From Palsa-504 sp963808315 (lineage in GTDB: Bacteria; Actinomycetota; Actinomycetes; Streptosporangiales; Streptosporangiaceae), in contig CAWEFK010000001.1 in assembly GCA_963808315.1 (NCBI GenBank), positions 1-64,000 on the forward strand: 64,000 bases of DNA, written 5' to 3'. This document shows positions 49,501 through 57,395 of this stretch, in pieces (the first letter of the stretch is position 1; every line of letters starts with the position of its first letter). The position numbers were made by a program, and so were the translations under genes. The notes below the pieces were generated by a model. It did no database searches and was not told the DNA's origin. It saw only the letters and a program-made list of their open reading frames with translations.

Positions 49501-51765
49501 CGGCATGGTCGCGGCGATAATGCCAAGGCTCAGCGCGATGCCGGCCACGGCGATGCCGTAGAACGCGATGCCCGGCGCCCTGAACGGGCCGATCTGGGCG
49601 GCCGCGAACATCGCCGAGGCGGCGAACCCGACGCCGACGGAGATCACGGCAGTCACCAGCAGCGGGACCGCGCTCTCCAGCGCGACCACACGCTGGAGCA
49701 GGCCAAGCGGGGCGCCGGCCAGCCGCAGCAGGCTGAACGGGCGCTTGCGCTCGGCCAGCCCGCCCGCGACGCTCGCCGCCAGCGTGCAGCCGGCGATGGC
49801 CAGGCTGGTCAGCACGACCACGTCCGCCAGCTGCTGATAGGCCACATCCTGCTGGATGACATCGGCACGCTGCTCGGCCAGGGTGGCGGGCGGATTGAAG
49901 TCGGGGTAGGCGGTCTCCAGAACGCTCCGGGCCTGCTCGACGGCCGGGACCGTGCCGTTGGTGGCCACGTTGATCCCGAGCACTGGGAGGCGGTCAAGCC
50001 GGGACACGGGAACGTTGGCGGCCGGCCAGGTGATCATCGCCAGGGGCCTTCCCCCGAACGCCCCGTCGGCGGGGAAGACCGCCACGGCCGTCCCGGCCGG
50101 ACAACGCCCGAGCACAGGAATGCTGGCCAGCTGACCGCACGAGACCAGGCCGCCCGGTATGTCTCCGAACCGTCGCGAGAGTCCGAACAGCGTGCCCGGG
50201 ATGGTCAGCCCGCTGGTCTGGTGGACCGCGAGTATCCCCTGGACGCCGCCGACCGAGCGCAGCCGATCCGCCAGTGCGGCCGGCGGGGTGAGCACGGTCC
50301 CCGGCCCGGGATCGTCGGAGAACTGATCGGCCAGGACGTTCGCGGCCGCGGGCCCGTCAAGCGGCTGGGCGCCCTTGGTGTCTTGCGTGGTGATGAGGGC
50401 CACGGCCACGGTGGTGATGAACAGGGCCAGCACCAGGCCGCTCACCGCGCGGAACCCCGCCTTCGGATTGTCGGCGAGCCGACGGGCCGCGATCAGCGTG
50501 CCCGGCCGGCCGGTCCGCCGCGCCATCAGGCGGGCGCCCGCCAGGGTCAGCCATGGTCCGGCGGTGACCAGGCCCACCATGATCAGCAGGAAGGAGGGCA
50601 GGAATACCTGGATTTGTCCGGGAGTGGTGGGCGGGCGGCCGTGCACCACGATGAAGCCGAGCACGCCGAGCCCGGCCAGCAACGGCAGCACCCGCCAGGC
50701 CCGCGGTGCCTTCGGGGTGACCCGGCGGGTCACCCCGAGCGGGGAGATGCGCACCCGGCGCAGCGCGAGCCGGGCCACGACGGCGGCGGCCAGCGGCACT
50801 CCGAGGCCTACCAGCAGGACGTCGGGCAGGCTGAGCGACAGGTCGCTGGGAAAGAAAGGCGTGCCGGTGAACGGGACCGAAGCGAGCGGGATGCGCAGGC
50901 CGAAGAACAGGCCAAAGCCGGCCACCATCCCCGCTACCGCGGCGACGGTGGACTCGACCGCCGCGATCAGCGAGATCTGCCGCGGGGTGGCGCCCGCTAG
51001 CCGCATCGCGGCGAACCGCTCCTCGCGGCGGGCGGCCGACAGCCTGGTCGCGGTGCCGATGAAGATGAGAAGGGGGAACAAGATCGCGAGCGCCACCACC
51101 GACATGATCAGGTCGATGCCGCTCGCCTTCACGCCCTGGCCGGGTAGGCACTGGCTCTGCACGCAGCCGCTCGGCGGCAGGGTGGCGATCGCGGTCACCC
51201 GCACGGCGCCAGGTACGTGGGCCAGCTGGGCCACGGTGTGCCCGATGACGATGACCAGCGAGTTCGGGGACGGCAGCGCAGCGTCGCCGATGATGCCCAC
51301 CAGGTGACCGGGGTACCTGACCGCCAGCTGGTCCGCGGGTGTGCTGCGCAGCAGCGCGGCCAGCGCCGGGGATGCGTAGTACTGGCCGGGACCAGGCAGG
51401 TGACCGATGCCGGGCGGGACCGGCGACGTCGGGCCGCTGGCGGCCACGTCGATCCGGCCGATGAGCTGGCCGTCGAACCGGTCGGCGCGGATCAGCCACC
51501 AGAGCGGATCCGCGGAGGTCTTCGCGGCTGAGGTTTGTGCCGCTGAGGTCCGTGCCGCTGAGGTCTGTGCCGGGCCGGCCGTCTGCGGCGCGGCACTGGT
51601 ACTGAACCACGCATAACGGTCGTTCTGCGTATTCACCGCGTTGACGCCGGCCACGGCGATCAGCAGGAGCCCGACGCCCAGTCCGACCGCCGCCACCAGG
51701 AGCACCAGGCGAACGGCGGCTTCGCGGCCGCCGCCTAGGGTCAGGCGCAAGCCGAGTCGGATCAC
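49456..51765 (-). CDS. FtsX-family ABC transporter permease
   Basis: A 769-residue permease with the eight-helix plan: an N-terminal helix (AAVRLVLLVAAVGLGVGLLLIAVAG), a large extracellular domain, an FtsX core of three helices around VALAILFPLLIFIGTATRL and the mirrored set at the C-terminus (GLLQRVVALESAVPLLVTAVISV). A run of AAxTSAA units (15-bp tandem repeats, about 51510-51575) lies in the N-terminal external loop. The ATPase gene overlaps its start by 4 bp. Such pairs export peptides or lipids, or act in antimicrobial peptide resistance. Confidence 0.88.
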   Translation of the reverse strand: MIRLGLRLTLGGGREAAVRLVLLVAAVGLGVGLLLIAVAGVNAVNTQNDRYAWFSTSAAPQTAGPAQTSAARTSAAQTSAAKTSADPLWWLIRADRFDGQLIGRIDVAASGPTSPVPPGIGHLPGPGQYYASPALAALLRSTPADQLAVRYPGHLVGIIGDAALPSPNSLVIVIGHTVAQLAHVPGAVRVTAIATLPPSGCVQSQCLPGQGVKASGIDLIMSVVALAILFPLLIFIGTATRLSAARREERFAAMRLAGATPRQISLIAAVESTVAAVAGMVAGFGLFFGLRIPLASVPFTGTPFFPSDLSLSLPDVLLVGLGVPLAAAVVARLALRRVRISPLGVTRRVTPKAPRAWRVLPLLAGLGVLGFIVVHGRPPTTPGQIQVFLPSFLLIMVGLVTAGPWLTLAGARLMARRTGRPGTLIAARRLADNPKAGFRAVSGLVLALFITTVAVALITTQDTKGAQPLDGPAAANVLADQFSDDPGPGTVLTPPAALADRLRSVGGVQGILAVHQTSGLTIPGTLFGLSRRFGDIPGGLVSCGQLASIPVLGRCPAGTAVAVFPADGAFGGRPLAMITWPAANVPVSRLDRLPVLGINVATNGTVPAVEQARSVLETAYPDFNPPATLAEQRADVIQQDVAYQQLADVVVLTSLAIAGCTLAASVAGGLAERKRPFSLLRLAGAPLGLLQRVVALESAVPLLVTAVISVGVGFAASAMFAAAQIGPFRAPGIAFYGIAVAGIALSLGIIAATMPLLRRMTGPEVARNE
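51510..51575. repeat. 15-bp tandem repeats within the FtsX permease gene
   Basis: Four units of about 15 bp (GCTGAGGTxxGTGCC on the plus strand), in frame, encoding TSAA(R/Q/K) repeats. Confidence 0.8.
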
Positions 51766-52436
51766 TGGGGCACTCCGGTCAGCGTGCTGACCTTCCCGTC
51801 CCGGACGACGACCTCGCGGTCGGCGTAGGCGGCGACCCGGGGCTCGTGCGTGACCAGGATGACCGTGGTGCCCTGCTCGCGGGCGGCCTGGGTGAGCAGG
51901 TTCATGACGTGCTCGCCGGTGACCGAGTCCAGGGAACCGGTCGGCTCGTCCGCGAACAGGACCTCAGGCCGGGCGACCAGGCCCCTGGCCAGCGCGACGC
52001 GCTGCGCCTGGCCGCCGGACAGCTCCCCCGACCTGCGGCCTTCCAGCCCGTCCAGGGCGAGCTTGGCGAACCACGTGCGCGCTTCGGTCAGGGCCGCCGC
52101 GCGGCGGGCGCCGGCCAGCAGCAGCGGGAGGGCGGCGTTCTCCTCGGCGGTCAGCTCGGGCACGAGCTGGCCGAACTGGAACACGAAGCCGAACTTATCC
52201 CGCCTCAGCTCGCTGCGCTCCGCCTCTTTCAGCGTGTCCAGGCGGTGGCCGTCGAACCAGACCTCGCCCCGGTCAGGGGTCAGGATGCCGGCCAGGCAGT
52301 GCAGCAGTGTCGATTTGCCGGAGCCGCTCGGGCCCATGATGGCGAGGATCTCGCCCCGCTTGGCGTCAACGGTGGCGCCGCGCAGCGCCGGGGTCTGGCC
52401 GAACGACCTCTCGACGTTCCTGGCCTCGATGATCAT
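51762..52436 (-). CDS. ABC transporter ATPase of the LolD/MacB type
   Basis: A 224-residue ATPase: Walker A GPSGSGKST, the Q-loop FVFQFGQLVPELTAEENAALPLLLAG, the signature LSGGQAQRVALARGL, Walker B VLFADEPTGSLDS and the H-loop VTHEP. The QL(V/I)P..T..EN stretch is the mark of LolD/MacB-type ATPases that work with FtsX permeases. ATG 52436 overlaps the PadR stop by 4 bp; its stop overlaps the FtsX gene by 4 bp. Confidence 0.93.
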   Translation of the reverse strand: MIIEARNVERSFGQTPALRGATVDAKRGEILAIMGPSGSGKSTLLHCLAGILTPDRGEVWFDGHRLDTLKEAERSELRRDKFGFVFQFGQLVPELTAEENAALPLLLAGARRAAALTEARTWFAKLALDGLEGRRSGELSGGQAQRVALARGLVARPEVLFADEPTGSLDSVTGEHVMNLLTQAAREQGTTVILVTHEPRVAAYADREVVVRDGKVSTLTGVPQ

Positions 52437-52957
52437 CGTTGTACCTCTCGTGCGAGTATGTCCAGCCGGGCCGCCGTGTGGTCGATCCAGCGCAAGTCCG
52501 CTTCCAGGTGGTACAGGCCATGGTCGGCGAGCAGGATGTCGACCAGGTTGCCCTGCTGCTTGAGCGCGGTCAGCTCGCGCATCCGCTGCAGGTGCGCCGC
52601 GCGCTGGAGATCCAGGTAGCGGTCCGCGGGGCGGTCCAGCATGAGGGAGAGCACGACCTTGGCGAACAGCACCGTCTGCAGGTGCGGTTCGGGCGCGGCG
52701 GGGGTCTCGAGCCACTTGTTCACTTCGGCGACCCCGTCCGCGGTGATCACGTAGCGCTTGCGCTCGGGGCCATCGCCGGGCTCGGCCGGCCCGGCGATCG
52801 CCATGCCATCGCGGGCGAGCCTGCCGAGGGTGGCGTAGACCTGGCCGTACGGGAGCGGTTTGCCCCGTCCGAAGTAGGCGTCGTAGTCACGCTTGAGGTC
52901 GTAGCCGTGGCTCGGCTCCCGCTCAAGCAGCCCGAGAAGCGTCAGCGGAACACTCAT
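52433..52957 (-). CDS. PadR family transcriptional regulator
   Basis: A 174-residue repressor: MSVPLTLLGLLEREPSHGYDLKRDYDAYFGRGKPLPYGQVYATLGRLARDGM is the winged helix-turn-helix of PadR, and the C-terminal helical part contains the dimerisation helix typical of PadR subfamily 2. ATG 52957 is used because the start MSVPLTLLGLL is standard. It is the first gene of a three-gene operon with the ATPase and FtsX and probably represses its own operon in answer to an exported compound. Confidence 0.92.
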   Translation of the reverse strand: MSVPLTLLGLLEREPSHGYDLKRDYDAYFGRGKPLPYGQVYATLGRLARDGMAIAGPAEPGDGPERKRYVITADGVAEVNKWLETPAAPEPHLQTVLFAKVVLSLMLDRPADRYLDLQRAAHLQRMRELTALKQQGNLVDILLADHGLYHLEADLRWIDHTAARLDILAREVQR

Positions 52958-52966
52958 ACCTGAGAG

Positions 52967-52983
52967 TATACACTCGATGTATA
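52967..52983. promoter_or_regulatory. PadR-type operator overlapping the promoter
   Basis: TATACA, five bases (CTCGA), then TGTATA: a perfect palindrome 10 bases upstream of the padR start in an AT-rich island. It overlaps the probable -10 region. Confidence 0.6.
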
Positions 52984-53100
52984 TTGGGTCGCAAGCGAAG
53001 CGGGCGCCAGAACGCCGCAAGCGAAGCAGGACGCTGCAAGCGAAGCAGGACGCCAGGACGCTGATGCGGCCGCACTCTGGGAATGTCTGACCTGCGCGGC

Positions 53101-53130
53101 TTGACCATCGAAGCTACGGTGAACTTGTGA
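53101..53130 (+). other. 30-base coding-like motif, copy A
   Basis: Reads LTIEATVNL-stop. Two other copies at 55938 and 56084 read LTIEATIKL-stop and LTIEATIAL-stop with different codons, so the peptide, not the DNA, is conserved. Probably the C-terminus of a lost gene. Family unknown. Confidence 0.5.
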
Positions 53131-53219
53131 TCGCTGGCGGGACAGGGCAGGCTGGTCGTCAAACGTTCTTTGCCCGGCAGGATGGCCGGGTCGGTGGTGG
53201 CCGCTACCTGCAGCGCCAC

Positions 53220-53490
53220 CCGGTGACTAGCATGCCGCGCCTGGTAACGTTCGCCCGGCTTCCAGCAGCTTCGCCGGGCAGAACCCTCAAGCCTGACCCA
53301 CAACTAAGGACCATCGGTGTTGCTGGGGCAACAACGATGGACCATCGGTGTCGCTTCGAAGCGAGAGCGCCCCGGCACGGGTGTGCCAGGTGAGGCGGGG
53401 GGTGTTCTCGGGATGCGGACCCTTCGCCGGGGCGCGATCATTACCGCACCGAATGAACCGGGCGAACGCCGGTTGCTGAGGTACTAGCCT
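53220..53490. repeat. repeat R, uninterrupted copy (empty insertion site of the ISKra4-type element)
   Basis: About 270 bases that align with the sequences on both sides of the insertion sequence at 58111-59880, at roughly 80 percent identity by eye. At 53336-53344 it contains the 9-bp target ATGGACCAT only once. It has a near-perfect hairpin CCATCGGTGTTGC/GCAACAACGATGG and the short hairpin GGCACGGGTGTGCC. Confidence 0.75.
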
Positions 53491-53602
53491 TCCTTCCGAG
53501 GCTGGGAAATGGCGCGGTAAACCCGATGGGTCCCGCGCGCGTTTACAGAGTGCCGAGCGAGCATTTTCGGCACGAGGATCAACTCGAGAGGCCTGAGAAC
53601 AA

Positions 53603-54817
53603 ATGTCAGCTTCTGGGTTGACGTCCGATACCGACGTCGCGGTACCGGGGCGGCAAGGCCGGCGCTGGTCTCCTCGGTCCGTGCGGCTCCCGCTGCCAGC
53701 GGTCGCGGCCATCGTCTACCTGGGCATCCGCGTGCTCCAGCTCGGCGTTGTCGCATTCCTGCTCCGACGTGGTGCTTACCAACGGGCACATGTGTCACTC
53801 GAACAGTGGATCATCGGAGGCGACGGCGCTTTCTACCGGGCGATCGCGGCGCACGGGTACGACCACCAGCTGATCCAGCTGACGAATTCCTCCGTTTTCG
53901 CCTCCTTCCCGGGCTATCCGGCGGCCATCGACTCGCTGGCATGGCTGCCCGGAATCAGCATCGCGGCGGCAGGATTTGCCGTCACGATCCTGGCCGGCCT
54001 GGCGGCAGCGTGGGGTCTGACCACGCTGGGCCTGAAGCTGACAGCTGACTCACGCATCAGCTTGCTCATGGTGGCGATCTGGGCGGTGGCACCTGGCTGC
54101 ATCGCCTTGTCGAGGGTGCACTCGGAGGCGCTGTTCTGCGCCCTGGCCGTTTGGGCCATGGTCGCACTGGTCGATCGGCGGTGGCTGACCGCGGGGATCC
54201 TGGTCATGCTGGCCGGGACGGTGCGCAGCACCGCCCTGGCTCTGGTCGCGGCCGTCGCGGTGGCGGTGGTGCTGGCCCTGATCCAAGCCGCGCGGACCCG
54301 GCAGCGGATCGGCGCCTGGTGGCGTCCCGTGGCCGCGCTACTGCTGGCCCCGCTGGGGCTGCTTGGCTACTGGGGATACGTGGCCTGGGTGACGCACCGG
54401 CCGGCCGGATGGTTCTGGATCGAGGAGCGTCGCTTCCACACGTCCTTCGATTGGGGCAAGGGCACGATCCGGTTTATCTGGGACACGTTCCTGGACCGGC
54501 CCACGGTGCCCGGACTTCTGGTCGTCTTGGCGATCCTGGCCGCCATGGCGCTGACCGCTTGGAGCCTGACCGAGCGGATCCCCGTCTACCTGCACGTCTA
54601 TACGGTCGTGGTTGCCCTGGTGTCGTTTACGATCAGCGCCAACTGGCTGAGCGAAAAGCCGCGGTACTTCCTGCCCGCCGTCCTGCTCGCGCTTCCGGTG
54701 GCGCGGCTGCTGGCCCCGCTCCGGACTGGGGTGCTGGTCCCGCTCATCGTCGTGTTCACCCTCGCTTCCACCTGGTTCGGCGTCTATCTCCTGATCATCG
54801 CCGGCTGGGCGTCCTGA
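53603..54817 (+). CDS. PIG-V-like membrane mannosyltransferase/GT-C glycosyltransferase
   Basis: A 404-residue integral membrane protein with about ten helices. The first external loop contains GGDGAFYRAIAAHGY with an acidic pair and DxxFY motif typical of GT-C enzymes using lipid-linked sugars, then FPGYPAAI and RVHSEALFCALAVWAM as in the PIG-V/mannosyltransferase group. No partner gene is adjacent; it stands alone within the repeat-rich region. Confidence 0.75.
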   Translation: MSASGLTSDTDVAVPGRQGRRWSPRSVRLPLPAVAAIVYLGIRVLQLGVVAFLLRRGAYQRAHVSLEQWIIGGDGAFYRAIAAHGYDHQLIQLTNSSVFASFPGYPAAIDSLAWLPGISIAAAGFAVTILAGLAAAWGLTTLGLKLTADSRISLLMVAIWAVAPGCIALSRVHSEALFCALAVWAMVALVDRRWLTAGILVMLAGTVRSTALALVAAVAVAVVLALIQAARTRQRIGAWWRPVAALLLAPLGLLGYWGYVAWVTHRPAGWFWIEERRFHTSFDWGKGTIRFIWDTFLDRPTVPGLLVVLAILAAMALTAWSLTERIPVYLHVYTVVVALVSFTISANWLSEKPRYFLPAVLLALPVARLLAPLRTGVLVPLIVVFTLASTWFGVYLLIIAGWAS

Positions 54818-55187
54818 GCGCCGCGGCTGACCCTGGCGGCGGTGACTCGGGACGCACCAGCGAAGGTCCCGACCGCGCTGACCGCGAGCATCCGCCTCCG
54901 CCCGCACCAGGCCGCTCATCCTCACTGCCAGGCTGACCACCGTCGACCGCCCCGTTCCAGCGACCAGCCCGTATCTTTCACCACCGGCCACACCCACCTG
55001 TGCACCCGGCGCACCAGGACCAGCACAGCTGCCGGCTGGTGATCGAGACAGCCCCCGACCCGGCCACCACCGCGGTCCCGGCGCCCGGACGCGCAAGGCG
55101 GCCCGGACGGTCACAGGCTGACCGGCCAAGGCCCCTGACCGATCGAGACCTCGCGGAGTGATTCGGTTCATGGGCCGTGACGACGCG
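54818..55187. other. 370-base intergenic stretch, nothing recognised
   Basis: GC-rich DNA between the mannosyltransferase and EXLDI gene ends (convergent). No repeat, hairpin or open frame with protein-like content was found. Confidence 0.5.
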
Positions 55188-55688
55188 TCAGATGTCGCGC
55201 CAGGTAACTGTTTCCCGGCCGAGCGCGGCGTCAGCCTTTTCCTCGATGTCGGCGGGGAGGCTGGCGGCTTCGACCGAGTCGAATACTTCGAGGGTGGCTG
55301 GCCGCAGTGCCTGAGGGTGGTAGCGGTAAACGGCGATCTTGCCGCGCCTGGTCAGGGCTACGGCGTAGTGGTAGCCCGTGGTCTGCGATGTTGACCGGCT
55401 CTGGCTCTGGTCGCCTGGCGGCACCAGCCACCGGCCGGTGAATGCTTCCGTACGGTCATAATCCGCCGGCGAAGAAGGCACGTCGGCCCGTGGCTTTACG
55501 CGCCCGCCCACCCGGACGCGTATGTCCTCCGTCGCATTGTCCGGCGTGGAGATGGAGGGCAGGTATTGCCGCAACGACGCCGTCACGAGCTGGGAGACAC
55601 TCTGCCGCAGCTGTTGTGCGGCCTGTTCGGCCCGCTCCCAGAGCGGGGTGTCCTCATCGCGGATGTAGAGAGTCTTATTGGGTGACAT
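55188..55688 (-). CDS. EXLDI-family protein
   Basis: A 166-residue protein. N-terminus MSPNKTLYIRDEDTPLWERAEQAAQQLRQSVSQLVTASLRQYL is ribbon-helix-helix-like, followed by RVRVGGRVKPRADV and the family blocks AFTGRWLVPP, YHYAVALTRRGKIAVYRYH, LEVFDSVEAASLPADIEEKADAALG and the final ..WRDI, in the place of ExLDI. EXLDI proteins are small actinobacterial proteins of unknown function. A 27-bp palindrome lies 40 bases upstream and is probably bound by the N-terminal domain. The gene stands beside mobile-element remnants. Confidence 0.82.
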   Translation of the reverse strand: MSPNKTLYIRDEDTPLWERAEQAAQQLRQSVSQLVTASLRQYLPSISTPDNATEDIRVRVGGRVKPRADVPSSPADYDRTEAFTGRWLVPPGDQSQSRSTSQTTGYHYAVALTRRGKIAVYRYHPQALRPATLEVFDSVEAASLPADIEEKADAALGRETVTWRDI

Positions 55689-55728
55689 CGGAAGGCTCCT
55701 GACGCTGCCGGAACTTCACTTGTACGCA

Positions 55729-55755
55729 GTGTATACGTACAGTGCACGTATACAC
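55729..55755. promoter_or_regulatory. strong palindromic operator of the EXLDI gene
   Basis: GTGTATACGT, seven bases (ACAGTGC), then ACGTATACAC: perfect 10-bp arms, centre about 54 bases upstream of the start codon at 55688. The half-site TGTATA also occurs in the PadR operator at 52967-52983. Confidence 0.75.
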
Positions 55756-55937
55756 GTTTCAGGCAAAAGGGGCATCCTCGGGGATGTTGCCCTTCGGGCG
55801 CCGTTTCCTCCGGGCGGTGCGCGGAACCGCGCGCCACGGATCCAGTCGGGTGGGTGGCCGGCGCCACCATCGGCAGCATTCAGGAGGATCGGTGCCCTCC
55901 AGTGCCGTATGCCAACTGTGAAAAAACCTGCCGCCGC

Positions 55938-55967
55938 TTGACCATCGAGGCAACGATCAAGCTATAG
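55938..55967 (+). other. 30-base coding-like motif, copy B
   Basis: Reads LTIEATIKL-stop, preceded in frame by a protein-like stretch (QEDRCPPVPYANCEKTCRR). See copy A. Confidence 0.5.
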
Positions 55968-56083
55968 CGGTAGGTGGCCAAGCCGGTCATTGACCAGTTA
56001 TCAACGAGGGTCCAAGATCATGGAAGGGCGGCATTCCTATAGGTCTATGTGTCAAGTCTGAAAGCATTCGCCCAGCCCGCCGA

Positions 56084-56113
56084 CTGACCATAGAGGCGAC
56101 GATAGCGCTTTGA
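56084..56113 (+). other. 30-base coding-like motif, copy C
   Basis: Reads LTIEATIAL-stop, preceded in frame by VKSESIRPARR. See copy A. Confidence 0.5.
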
Positions 56114-56220
56114 TGCTGTCATCAGGGGTAGTGGCCGCTCCCGCCACAGTGCCGGGAGCGGCCTGCCCCCAGAAGATCCGGCCCTGTCAGCGCCGACATG
56201 CCGGAAGCCCTTCGCTCGCG

Positions 56221-56254
56221 TTCGCGTTGCGCGCCTGGCGGCGCGCAACGCGAA
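56221..56254. repeat. 14-bp hairpin
   Basis: TTCGCGTTGCGCGC, 6-base loop, perfect complement, followed by AACCCC. Could be a terminator of a lost gene. Confidence 0.75.
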
Positions 56255-56341
56255 AACCCCGCAGACGCGGCCTGCACCGAACCAGACCCGACCAACCAGG
56301 GCAACCCCGAAATGGTGCCCTGACGGGCGCTGTCTTTCCGG

Positions 56342-56366
56342 GGCGGTGCGCGGAACCCGCGCACCG
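56342..56366. repeat. 11-bp hairpin GCGGTGCGCGG
   Basis: Perfect stem with a 3-base loop (AAC). A decayed version lies at about 55815-55837 within the duplicated segment. Confidence 0.7.
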
Positions 56367-56406
56367 CAATCAGGCCCGCAGCGCGCACAACCACCCGTTC
56401 AGTTAC

Positions 56407-56451
56407 GTTTAGTTTCGTCTCTCAATACGTTATTGAGAGACGAAACTAAAC
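56407..56451. repeat. perfect 21-bp AT-rich hairpin
   Basis: Arms 56407-56427 and 56431-56451 are exact complements around a 3-base loop (CGT). The arms are only about one third GC, in sharp contrast to the surroundings. The core GAGACGAAAC resembles the ends of the adjacent ridA-carrying element (GAGACGGGAC). Confidence 0.9.
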
Positions 56452-56513
56452 TCGCATCCGGGCAAATGAAACCAGCTGTCGCGCTGCCGCGCGACACCCG
56501 GCCAGAGCCGCGT

Positions 56514-57394
56514 TGTCCCGTCTCAAATGATCTGACACACCCGCACGTCCTTGACCTGGGGTGCGTCAAGACAACTGAGCCGTCCCCGGGTCTGCCGACT
56601 CCTCGATTGCTGAGCCGCGACTAGTTCACCCTCGGGCGGTTGCGGCGACACTACCGCCCCAGCCTCTCGGCACCGGGATCGGGCCGCTCGAACCGCATCA
56701 TTCAGTCGGACGGCCGGACAGACGGACTGAGCAATTCAGTCGATGACTGCTATGGCCTCGATCTCGACGAGGTGGTCGGGCGTGAACAGTGCGGCGACGC
56801 CGATGAGTGTGCCTGGAGCGAGCAGGGTGACCCCGAGTTTCGCGCAGGCGCGGGCGCGGCCTTCTTGGACCATTGGCATTTTTTCGGGGGTCCAGCCGGT
56901 GATGTAGGTGGTTAGTTTCGCGACGTTATCGAGGGTGCCGCCGGCCTCGGCGACGGCAGCGGCGACGTTGAGGTAACACTGTTCCACCTGCGCGGCAAGG
57001 TCACCTTTGCCTACCAGAGCTCCGTTGGCGTCCCAGGCGACCTGACCGGCCATGAATACGAGCTTCGATCCGGTGGTGATCGCCACCTGCCGGAAGAAGT
57101 CGACCTTCGGCAGCGCTTCGGGATTGCTCAGGGTGATGGTCATGCTGACTCCTTATTGCTGTGGTGTGCTGTCGATTGCGGAATTATTGGCTTGGATTCG
57201 GACATCGGAGTGGCGATCAGGAAACTCCCTGTCCCGTGTGAGCACTGACGACGGCTTCCACCAGACAGACCTCGAGCCTCCTCCCCGCACACGCCGTCCG
57301 GCACCTAGCCGTGTGCGGCGTAACGTCTTGACTGAGACAACAACCGGATGCGTCAGATTGACTGAGAGCGCGTCAGGTCAACTGAGACGGGACA
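56514..57394. mobile_element. 881-bp transposase-less insertion unit carrying ridA (mobile insertion cassette)
   Basis: The ends are TGTCCCGTCTC and GAGACGGGACA, a perfect 11-bp terminal inverted repeat that continues imperfectly for about 24 bases. The unit is flanked on both sides by CGCGT (56509-56513 and 57395-57399), a 5-bp target duplication. Subterminal copies of a CGTCA..(A/T)GACTGAG motif occur at 56563, about 57319, 57348 and 57367, like the multiple end repeats of IS21-type elements. Inside lies only the ridA gene on the minus strand. The TG...CA ends and duplication show transposition, but no transposase is present, so it must have moved with help from a related element. Confidence 0.78.
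56736..57143 (-). CDS. RidA-family enamine/imine deaminase
   Basis: A 135-residue RidA/YjgF protein: PKVDFFRQVAITTGSKLVFMAGQVAWDANG, then QVEQCYLNVAAAVAEAGGTLDNVAKLTTYI, and the C-terminal LAPGTLIGVAALFTPDHLVEIEAIAVI. It lacks the arginine of true RidA (usually xRS/xRx near residue 105; here GTLIGVAAL), so it probably belongs to a non-deaminase Rid subfamily (Rid4-7-like). AAGGAG six bases before ATG 57143. It is the only gene inside an insertion-sequence-like unit. Confidence 0.85.
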   Translation of the reverse strand: MTITLSNPEALPKVDFFRQVAITTGSKLVFMAGQVAWDANGALVGKGDLAAQVEQCYLNVAAAVAEAGGTLDNVAKLTTYITGWTPEKMPMVQEGRARACAKLGVTLLAPGTLIGVAALFTPDHLVEIEAIAVID

Positions 57395-57395
57395 C

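Larger units (their letters stand above)
53022..53602. other. gene-poor 580-base region with repeats and a peptide-like remnant
   Basis: Begins with three AAGCGAAGC(A/G)GG direct repeats (about 53020-53060), then a 30-base coding-like remnant LTIEATVNL-stop at 53101-53130, then the ~270-bp repeat R (53220-53490). No intact gene. Confidence 0.6.
55770..56513. other. degenerate, hairpin-rich accessory stretch
   Basis: A ~740-base stretch without an intact gene. It contains two LTIEAT-type remnants, a duplicated ~55-bp segment (55783-55840 resembles 56309-56365) and three hairpins listed separately. It looks like remains of several insertions. Confidence 0.6.

Noticed and set aside
53101..56113. 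TTGACC-N18 spacing in the LTIEAT copies read as promoters
   Set aside because: The -10 positions are the stop codons of the conserved peptide, and the changes follow codon logic rather than promoter logic.
56110..56640. Short frames in the hairpin-rich stretch (for example 100 codons from 56110)
   Set aside because: They run through hairpins and repeats, lack ribosome sites and have no protein-like composition.
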